Shown here piece by piece: positions 58,070 to 64,000 of a stretch of DNA of 64,000 nt (position 1 is its first letter; each line of letters begins with the position of its first letter). Made by a program: the position numbers and the translations under genes. The notes below the pieces were generated by a model, which was not told where the DNA came from, made no database searches, and worked only from the letters and a program-made list of their open reading frames with translations. The DNA lies in the NCBI GenBank assembly GCA_007050995.1, contig VJOU01000002.1, positions 87,501 through 151,500 of the forward strand, read 5' to 3'. Source of the stretch: Glycocaulis profundi. GTDB taxonomy: Bacteria; Pseudomonadota; Alphaproteobacteria; Caulobacterales; Maricaulaceae.

Positions 58070-59716
58070 TCAGCTGCCCGGCAGGGTGTAGCCGACCGTC
58101 GCGCCCGGACCGAGGGGCAGGTCGAGGAAGACCCAGCCGATGGTCATGATGACGCCCGAGATCAGGAAGAAGAGCGAATACGGGATCATGGAGGCGGTCA
58201 GCGAGCCGATGCCGAACTCGGGCACCCAGCGGCGCGCGAAGACCAGCACCATGGGGAAGTACACCATCAGCGGGGTGATGATGTTCGTCGCGCTGTCGCC
58301 CATGCGGTAGGCGGCGGTGGCCATCTCCGGGCTGACGCCCAGCAGCATGAGCATCGGCACCAGGATCGGCGCCATGAAGGCCCATTTGGCGCTGGCCGAG
58401 CCCACGAACAGGTTCAGCACGCCCGCGAAGACCACGATCAGGCCCAGAACGATGGGCAGGGGCAGGCCCGAGCCCTCGATGGCCAGCGCGCCGTTCACCG
58501 CGGTGATCAGGCCCAGATTGGAGATGTTGAACATCTCCACGAAGTAGGCGGCGGCGAAGGCGAGCACGAGATAGTAGCCCATGTCCTTCATGGCGCCGGC
58601 CATCATCTCGACCAGGTCGCGGTGGTTTTTGATCGTGCCCGCGGTCAGGCCGTAGGCCGCGCCCGCGGCCAGGAACAGCACCAGGAAGCCCGCCACCAGA
58701 GAGGTGAAGAAGGGCACCAGCCGCTCGGTCACCTGCATGGTCGGATCGGGGTTGTAGAGCGGCGGGTTGCCGCCCCAGACCGACAGGGCGCCGAAGCTGA
58801 CGAACTCGACCACGTCCACGGTCAGCCAGATCCAGATCAGGGCCACGGCCAGCAGGGCGAAGCCCGCGCGCGCGAGGCCCTTCTTCTGGCGGTCGGTCAG
58901 CGGGGAGTCGGGATCGTCGTCGCCATTGACGGCCGCGCCGCCATGGGGCGCGGTCGCCCCGCCCGTCCATTTGCCCAGCCGGGGCTCGACGATGCGGTCG
59001 GTGACGAACCAGACGATGGGCAGGAAGATGAACACCATCACGGCGATGAAGTACCAGTTGCCCACGATGTTCATGGACCAGGTGTCGGTCAGCGACTGCA
59101 CGCCCGCTTCGGTGATGCCGAACAGAAGCGCGTCGAGCTGGCCGGGGAAGAGGTTGGCGGAGAAGCCGCCCGAGACGCCCGCGAAGGCCGCGCAGATGCC
59201 CGCGATGGGATGGCGGCCCGCCGCGGCGTAGAGCACCGCGGCCAGCGGGATCAGAACCACGTAGGCGGCGTCCGCGGCCAGGTTGCCGATCATGGCGACC
59301 AGCGCCACCAGCGGGGTGAGCAGGAAGACGGGGGCTTTCGCGACCGCGGCGCGCATGGCCGTGCCGAACAGGCCCGACCGCTCGGCCACGCCCGCGCCCA
59401 GCATCACCACCAGAACGTAGCCCAGCGGGTGGAAGCTGGTGAAGATGGTCGGCGCGTTGACCAGCAGGCGCTCGATCGAGCCCGAGGAGAGAATGGACAC
59501 GGCATCCACCGGAACCGGGTTTCCGGCCTCGTCGGTGTTGATGGGGTGGTCCACGCCCACGCCGAACCATGAGCACACGACCGAGATCGCGATCAGGATC
59601 AGGCACAGGTACAGGAAGATGACGACCGGATCGGGAAGCTTGTTCCCCGTCTTCTCGATCCAGCCAAGAATGCCCGTCTGCCGTTCCTGAACGGCGGGCG
59701 TGTTCGCGTCGGCCAT
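58070..59716 (-). CDS. AbgT-family transporter
   Basis: 548 residues with about nine to eleven membrane spans and two re-entrant hairpins. Family features: NKLPDPVVIFLYL near the N-terminus, SFHPLGYVLVVMLGAGVAERSGLFG, and SASAKWAFMAPILVPM followed by YRMGDSATNIITPLMVYFP. AbgT takes up p-aminobenzoyl-glutamate; other members (MtrF, YdaH) export sulfonamides by proton antiport, so direction is uncertain. The ATG at 59716 gives the family-typical length. Monocistronic, with a strong terminator. Confidence 0.93.
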   Translation of the reverse strand: MADANTPAVQERQTGILGWIEKTGNKLPDPVVIFLYLCLILIAISVVCSWFGVGVDHPINTDEAGNPVPVDAVSILSSGSIERLLVNAPTIFTSFHPLGYVLVVMLGAGVAERSGLFGTAMRAAVAKAPVFLLTPLVALVAMIGNLAADAAYVVLIPLAAVLYAAAGRHPIAGICAAFAGVSGGFSANLFPGQLDALLFGITEAGVQSLTDTWSMNIVGNWYFIAVMVFIFLPIVWFVTDRIVEPRLGKWTGGATAPHGGAAVNGDDDPDSPLTDRQKKGLARAGFALLAVALIWIWLTVDVVEFVSFGALSVWGGNPPLYNPDPTMQVTERLVPFFTSLVAGFLVLFLAAGAAYGLTAGTIKNHRDLVEMMAGAMKDMGYYLVLAFAAAYFVEMFNISNLGLITAVNGALAIEGSGLPLPIVLGLIVVFAGVLNLFVGSASAKWAFMAPILVPMLMLLGVSPEMATAAYRMGDSATNIITPLMVYFPMVLVFARRWVPEFGIGSLTASMIPYSLFFLISGVIMTIGWVFLDLPLGPGATVGYTLPGS

Positions 59717-59854
59717 ATGATGGCCCTCCCCTATGATCTGCCGCGGGGCGCGTCTTAGCGCGCCCGTCCCTCGCGCCATCCTTAACCGGGCCGCTGGCCG
59801 TGGCAAACCCTCAGATGCGGAACCGGGGCGGGGGCCGGACTATATGAGCAAGGC

Positions 59855-61528
59855 ATGCAGGACTTCGCCCGCCTCCTGGACCGGCTGTCGCTGACCCCTC
59901 AGCGCAACGCCAAGATCCGTCTTCTGACGGATCATTTCGCGCGCGCGCCCGATCCCGAGCGGGGCTGGGCGCTGGCCGCGCTGACCGGCGGGCTGGATTT
60001 TCCCGGCGCCAAGGCGGGGCTGATCCGGTCGCTGGCCGCCGAGCGCACTGACGAAACCCTGTTCGCCCTGAGCTATGACTATGTCGGCGATCTGGCCGAG
60101 ACGGCGGCCCTGATCTGGCCCGCCCGGCCCGGCGCGAACCGCCCGCCCGAACTGCATGAGGTGATCGAGGGGCTGCAGGCCGCCACCCGCGCCCAGGCGC
60201 CCGCCCTGGTGGAGGGCTGGCTGGACGCGCTGGACGACGCGACGGGGCGCTGGGCGCTGCTGAAACTGATCACGCGGGGGCTGCGGGTGGGCGTGTCCGC
60301 CCGGCTTGCCAAGACCGCGCTGGCCGAGTTCGGCGGAAAGGACGTTCACGAGATCGAGGAGCTGTGGCACGGGCTGGAGGCGCCTTACGAGGAGCTGTTC
60401 GCCTGGCTGGAAGGCAAGGCGGAGAAGCCTGAGAACGCGGCCAAGGCCCCCTTCCGACCGGTGATGCTGGCCACCCCGCTGGACGAGGCGGAGACGGCGA
60501 AGCTCGACCCCGCAGACTACGCGGCCGAATGGAAATGGGACGGCATCCGGGTTCAGGCGGTCAGCGAGGGCGGTGTCCGGCGGCTCTACACCCGCACCGG
60601 CGACGACATCTCCGGCACGTTTCCCGACATCCTCGCGGCGCTGGATTTCGAGGGCGCGCTGGACGGCGAGCTTCTGGTGCGCGACGGCGACGGGGGCGTG
60701 GCGCCGTTCTCCGACCTGCAGCAGCGGCTGAACCGCAAGTCGGTCTCCAAAACCCTGATCGCGCGCCACCCGGCCTTCATCCGCGCCTATGACATCCTCA
60801 TGGACGGCGAAGAGGACACCCGCGCCCAGCCCTTCGCCGAGCGCCGGGCGCGTCTGGAGGCGTTCATAAGGCGCGCGGGCTCGGACCGGATCGACCTGTC
60901 GCCTCTGGTCGAGATCGAGAGCTGGGACACGCTGGAGGCGCTGCGCGCCGATCCGCCCCACGCCCATGCCGAAGGGCTGATGCTCAAGCGTCTGGACAGC
61001 GCCTACGTGCCGGGCCGGCCCAAGGGGCCGTGGTTCAAGTGGAAGCGCGATCCGTTCCTGATCGACGCCGTGCTGATGTACGCCCAGCGCGGGCACGGCA
61101 AGCGGTCGAGCTTTTATTCCGACTACACCTTCGGGGTCTGGCGCGCCGACCCCGAGACCGGCGAGGACGCGCTGGCGCCCGTGGGCAAGGCCTATTTCGG
61201 CTTCACCGACGCCGAACTCAAAGCGCTCGACAAATTCGTGCGCGAGAACACCACCGAACGCTTCGGCCCCGTCAGGGCGGTGAAGGCGGACAAGACCAAG
61301 GGGCTGGTGCTGGAGGTCGCCTTCGAGGGTCTGCAGCGCTCGGCGCGGCACAAGTCGGGGCTCGCCATGCGCTTTCCCCGGGTCCACCGGATACGCTGGG
61401 ACAAGCCCTCGGCGGAGGCGGATCGCCTCGAAGCGCTTGAAAAACTGCTTCAAGAGAGGTTCGAAGCCGCTCATGCGCGTGCTAGACCGGATGCAGACGC
61501 GAAAAAGCCGAAGGACAACCGCCGATGA
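59855..61528 (+). CDS. Cisplatin damage response ATP-dependent DNA ligase
   Basis: 557-residue ATP-dependent DNA ligase of the repair-set type: a helical N-terminal DNA-binding domain (about 1-200), a nucleotidyltransferase domain with the AMP-accepting lysine in EWKWDGIR, ELLVRDG, EGLMLKRLDS and KGPWFKWKRDP, then an OB-fold. It has no Ku gene or LigD primase/nuclease domains, separating it from NHEJ LigD. It seals breaks processed by the Lhr helicase, MBL exonuclease and PdeM. Its stop overlaps the mscS start (ATGA). Confidence 0.94.
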   Translation: MQDFARLLDRLSLTPQRNAKIRLLTDHFARAPDPERGWALAALTGGLDFPGAKAGLIRSLAAERTDETLFALSYDYVGDLAETAALIWPARPGANRPPELHEVIEGLQAATRAQAPALVEGWLDALDDATGRWALLKLITRGLRVGVSARLAKTALAEFGGKDVHEIEELWHGLEAPYEELFAWLEGKAEKPENAAKAPFRPVMLATPLDEAETAKLDPADYAAEWKWDGIRVQAVSEGGVRRLYTRTGDDISGTFPDILAALDFEGALDGELLVRDGDGGVAPFSDLQQRLNRKSVSKTLIARHPAFIRAYDILMDGEEDTRAQPFAERRARLEAFIRRAGSDRIDLSPLVEIESWDTLEALRADPPHAHAEGLMLKRLDSAYVPGRPKGPWFKWKRDPFLIDAVLMYAQRGHGKRSSFYSDYTFGVWRADPETGEDALAPVGKAYFGFTDAELKALDKFVRENTTERFGPVRAVKADKTKGLVLEVAFEGLQRSARHKSGLAMRFPRVHRIRWDKPSAEADRLEALEKLLQERFEAAHARARPDADAKKPKDNRR

Positions 61529-62439
61529 CCACCGCCGTCGATCCCTCCCTGAACGTGGACACGATCACCGAATATGTCGCCACCGTGGGGATCAACGTGA
61601 TCCTGAACGTGGCCATGGCCGCCCTGATCCTGTTCGTGGGCCTGTTCATCGCGGGCTTCATCAGCCGCAACGTGCGCCGGGCCACCGAGAAGCATCCGCG
61701 GATCGACACCACGCTGGCGGCCTTCTTCGCCTCGATCATCCGCTACATCATCGTCGCCATCGTCATCATCGCGGTGCTGACCCGCTTCGGGGTGGAGACG
61801 ACTTCGATGGTGGCCGCGCTGGGCGCGGCGGCGCTGGCCATCGGCCTGGCGCTGCAGGGCACGCTGGCGAACGTGGCCGCGGGCGTGATGATCGTGTTCT
61901 TCCGCCCCTACAAAATCGGCGACTTCGTGGACCTGAACGGCACGATGGGCACGGTCAAGGACATCAACCTCTTCCTGACGGTGATGGCCACGCCCGACAA
62001 CAAGCAGGTGATCGTCCCCAACGGCCAGGCCTGGGGCAACGTCATCACCAACTTCTCCGCCAATCCGACCCGGCGCGTGGATTTCACCTTTTCCACTTCT
62101 TATGACGACGACATCGAGCATGTCCGCTCGGTGATCCGCCGGGTGATGGAAGCCGACGAGCGGTTCCACAAGGACCCGCCCATCTTCGTGGAAGTGTCCG
62201 CCCATGCGGACTCCTCGATCAACTACGCGGCGCGCGGCTGGTGCGACGCGCCCGATTACTGGCCCATCTTCTGGGACATCACCCGCAAGATGAAGATCGC
62301 GTTCGACGAGGAAGGCATCGAGATCCCCTTCCCCCACCGGGTCCATGTCCTGCGCCAGGAGAAAGGCCAGAAAATCCGGGTCAGCGCCCCCGTCGAGCCC
62401 GCAGGCGACGAGATGCCCGAGCCGGGCGGAACGGATTAA
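61525..62439 (+). CDS. mscS: Small-conductance mechanosensitive channel, MscS family
   Basis: 304 residues: three N-terminal membrane spans, with the pore-lining third helix AALGAAALAIGLALQGTLANVAAGVMI (glycine/alanine-ridged; given by position, about 93-119), then the MscS beta domain FFRPYKIGDFVDLNGTMGTV and NGQAWGNVITN, and a C-terminal alpha/beta domain. It opens on hypo-osmotic shock to release solutes. ATGA overlap with the DNA ligase gene couples translation of two functionally unrelated proteins. Confidence 0.95.
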   Translation: MTTAVDPSLNVDTITEYVATVGINVILNVAMAALILFVGLFIAGFISRNVRRATEKHPRIDTTLAAFFASIIRYIIVAIVIIAVLTRFGVETTSMVAALGAAALAIGLALQGTLANVAAGVMIVFFRPYKIGDFVDLNGTMGTVKDINLFLTVMATPDNKQVIVPNGQAWGNVITNFSANPTRRVDFTFSTSYDDDIEHVRSVIRRVMEADERFHKDPPIFVEVSAHADSSINYAARGWCDAPDYWPIFWDITRKMKIAFDEEGIEIPFPHRVHVLRQEKGQKIRVSAPVEPAGDEMPEPGGTD

Positions 62440-62478
62440 GGCCGCGACTCCGCCGCGTTCGCCTGATTGAATGGCGTC

Positions 62479-62817
62479 ATGACCGATACCCCGCCCGCCC
62501 CGCCGCCCTCGCCCGAACCCGCCCGACCGCGGCGCCGGGGCTTCTTCGCCCGGCTGGTCGACATCAGCGGGCGGGATGTGATCGTGCTGCTGGTGCTGTG
62601 CCTGTGCGCGGGCGTCGTGCTGGCCGCGTTCAACGTGGATCCCTCCCGGCTGTGGGTGGATTTCTTCGGCACGCTGGGCGACGCCTGGGAGCGGGCGGTG
62701 GAGATCGTCACCGGCCTGTTCGGCTGGTCCTTCCGTTATTTCGTGCTGGGCGCGGTGCTGGTCGTGCCGCTGTGGATCCTCTGGCGGGTGATCCGCGCCA
62801 CGGGCCGCGAGCGCTGA
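62479..62817 (+). CDS. Small two-span membrane protein, unknown (DUF6460-like)
   Basis: 112 residues: a proline-rich N-terminus (about 1-20), a basic stretch (RPRRRG), and two hydrophobic segments (about 33-52 and 82-100) separated by a polar loop. The overall layout resembles the small alphaproteobacterial DUF6460 proteins, but I hold that weakly. The ATG at 62479 is preferred to a TTG at 62467. Same strand as mscS and the thioesterases. Confidence 0.75.
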   Translation: MTDTPPAPPPSPEPARPRRRGFFARLVDISGRDVIVLLVLCLCAGVVLAAFNVDPSRLWVDFFGTLGDAWERAVEIVTGLFGWSFRYFVLGAVLVVPLWILWRVIRATGRER

Positions 62818-62827
62818 GGATTTCCCC

Positions 62828-63322
62828 ATGACCGACGACAAGCTTCAGGCCCACCTGGAATCGCTCGCGCCCCTGCTGGTGGACGGCTCGCCCCATGCGG
62901 TCGCGCTGGGGCTGAAGCTGGAGGCCATCGCGCCGGGCAGCGCGTCGATCCGCGCGCCCTATCGCGACGACCTGGTGGGCGATCCCGAGACGCGGGTGCT
63001 CCATGGCGGAGTGATCACAGCGCTGCTGGACCACGCCTCGGGCACGGCGGCCTTCGCCGGAATGGGCGGGCGCGAGGCGCTGGCCACCCTCGATCTCAGG
63101 ATCGACTACATGCGCCCCGCCGAACCGGGCCGGGACGTGATCGCCGAAGCGAAGACCATCCGGGTGACCAAGCAGTTCGCCTTCGTCTCGGCCATCGCCC
63201 ATGACGGCGATCCGGACGATCCCGTCGCCACCGCCCATTCCGCCTTCATGGCCACACGGGTCAGCAAGGCCGCCGCCGACAAGGCGCGCAAGGCCATCGA
63301 AAACGGACAGAGCCCGGTATGA
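62828..63322 (+). CDS. PaaI-type hotdog acyl-CoA thioesterase
   Basis: 164 residues with the hotdog fold of PaaI/YbgC-like thioesterases: VLHGGVITALLDHASGTAAF contains the HGG-x5-D/H catalytic motif, followed by LDLRIDYMRPAEPG. It hydrolyses acyl- or phenylacetyl-CoA-type esters. GAGG lies upstream. Coupled (ATGA) to a second, related thioesterase, so the two may form a heteromer. Confidence 0.92.
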   Translation: MTDDKLQAHLESLAPLLVDGSPHAVALGLKLEAIAPGSASIRAPYRDDLVGDPETRVLHGGVITALLDHASGTAAFAGMGGREALATLDLRIDYMRPAEPGRDVIAEAKTIRVTKQFAFVSAIAHDGDPDDPVATAHSAFMATRVSKAAADKARKAIENGQSPV

Positions 63323-63723
63323 GCGCGCGCCTCTCCCCCCTGATGTCGAGCCCCTACGTGAAGACGCTGGGCGTGCGCTTCGACGACCATGGCGACGAGC
63401 TGACGGGCATCCTGCCCTATGCCGAGACGCTGGTGGGCAATCCGCTGATCCCCGCCCTGCACGGGGGCGCCATCGGGGCGTTCATGGAGATCACGGCTTC
63501 CGCGGGGCTGCTCGCCGCGTCAAGGCTGGCGGGCCTGCCCAAGCCCATCGACGTGTCGGTGGACTATCTGCGGCCCGTGCGCCCGCAGGACGTGTACGCC
63601 CGCGCGGCGATCACGCGGCAGGGCTCGCGGGTGGCCAATGTGCGGGTGGAGGCGTGGCAGGACCGTCGCGGCGCGCCGGTCGCCGCCCTGCACGGCCATT
63701 TCCTGATCAAGCCCGAAGACTGA
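63319..63723 (+). CDS. Second hotdog-fold thioesterase-like protein
   Basis: 134 residues, PaaI-like hotdog domain: PALHGGAIGAFMEITASAGLL, then IDVSVDYLRPVRPQDVYARA and VRVEAWQD. Compared with the preceding paralogue the acidic catalytic position in the helix is Glu (MEI) instead of Asp. Translationally coupled to it (ATGA). The 3' end overlaps a convergent FAD oxidoreductase gene by 17 nt. Confidence 0.9.
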   Translation: MSARLSPLMSSPYVKTLGVRFDDHGDELTGILPYAETLVGNPLIPALHGGAIGAFMEITASAGLLAASRLAGLPKPIDVSVDYLRPVRPQDVYARAAITRQGSRVANVRVEAWQDRRGAPVAALHGHFLIKPED

Positions 63724-64000
63724 TCGCGGCGAGCCCTTCGGCCAGCGCCCGGCCCAGCGCATGGCCTGAATCCCAGGCGCATTCGGCCCGCCCGCCCAGC
63801 CGCCAGTCGCCGCCAGCGCCCACCGTTCCGCTGTCATCGAGCGCGAAGGGCGTGCCCGGCGCGGCTTCGGCCAGCGCGTAGCGCCAGCGATGGGTCTCCG
63901 CCCACACGGGCTTGGGCAGGCCGAAGCGCACCCAGGCCTCCTCCAGCAGCGCGCGGGCGACCCGCTCGGGATCGTCCTCGAGATGGATGCGCGACCAGTC
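63707..64000 (-). CDS. NAD(P)/FAD-dependent oxidoreductase, C-terminal part (renalase/amine-oxidase-like)
   Basis: 98 codons are open to the window edge, so this is the 3' end of a gene starting beyond 64000. The visible sequence has VWAETHRWRYALAE, a GAGGDWRLGG segment and ECAWDSGHALGRALAEGL. That pattern (HRWRYA ... D ... GDW ... SG ... L) is the conserved C-terminal FAD-binding region of the bacterial renalase-like family (COG3380). Overlaps the thioesterase gene by 17 nt, convergent. Confidence 0.82.
   Translation of the reverse strand, partial: DWSRIHLEDDPERVARALLEEAWVRFGLPKPVWAETHRWRYALAEAAPGTPFALDDSGTVGAGGDWRLGGRAECAWDSGHALGRALAEGLAAISLRA

Overview
The window is high-GC, densely coded chromosomal DNA from an alphaproteobacterium that, by gene content, belongs to the stalked, dimorphic lineages (Caulobacterales/Maricaulales/Hyphomonadaceae type). 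The strongest pointers are an hfaABD holdfast-anchor operon, an SpmX-type stalked-pole muramidase homologue, a PodJ-type polar organiser and an alphaproteobacterial Lhr-ligase-exonuclease-PdeM DNA repair set. I cannot name the genus from sequence alone. No CRISPR array, insertion sequence, rRNA or recognisable prophage was found. There is one tRNA, Leu(GAG).

Layout. 0.3-3.4 kb: CBS-pair protein, glutathione S-transferase, secreted alpha/beta hydrolase and rhomboid protease. 3.4-6.1 kb: hfaABD behind a near-perfect sigma-54 promoter, closed by a bidirectional terminator. 6.1-11.2 kb: aldo/keto reductase, isovaleryl-CoA-type dehydrogenase, spmX, a secreted Kelch-like protein, tRNA-Leu and an orphan fliN. 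11.4-19.5 kb: lipB, a run of DUF805/DUF4282 small membrane proteins, propionyl/acetyl-CoA carboxylase alpha subunit, a BCCT transporter and a methyltransferase-like lipoprotein. 19.5-25.5 kb: CsbD stress protein behind an EcfG-like promoter, an acidic proline-rich membrane protein, purEK, a soluble GGDEF diguanylate cyclase with an intact I-site, two coupled HTH proteins, palindromic repeats and a GIY-YIG protein. 25.8-27.8 kb: a strikingly AT-rich island holding a two-gene operon of unknown function. 27.9-32.5 kb: uvrB, an Arg-tailed CheY-like protein, lipocalin and threonine aldolase. 32.6-41.1 kb: an eight-gene, MerR-headed fatty acid beta-oxidation operon that also carries OsmC and two paralogous lipoproteins. 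41.2-48.8 kb: a secreted unknown, podJ, TauE plus its TIGR02186 partner, DUF3429 and a VOC protein. 48.7-61.5 kb: the four repair genes (pdeM, Lhr-like helicase, exonuclease, ATP-dependent ligase), scattered among an acetyltransferase, a prolyl oligopeptidase, small stress genes and an AbgT transporter. 61.5-64 kb: MscS channel, small membrane protein, two hotdog thioesterases and the C-terminus of an FAD oxidoreductase that runs off the window.

Themes. Pole development and surface attachment (hfaABD, spmX, podJ, a diguanylate cyclase, fliN) is over-represented. Acyl-CoA catabolism forms one apparently co-regulated operon with a clear palindromic operator. Three tiny stress-protein loci share EcfG-like promoter elements, and one of them (DUF3008) carries an apparent frameshift.

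The best candidate for an undescribed system is the AT-rich operon at 25916-27636. It encodes a 410-residue protein, with a cytoplasmic N-terminal part resembling the PUA/EVE-like reader domains of Mrr-type restriction enzymes followed by a mid-protein membrane anchor, and a coupled 163-residue single-span membrane protein. A dyad-symmetric operator candidate lies upstream. Its function as a defence or stress module is inference only.
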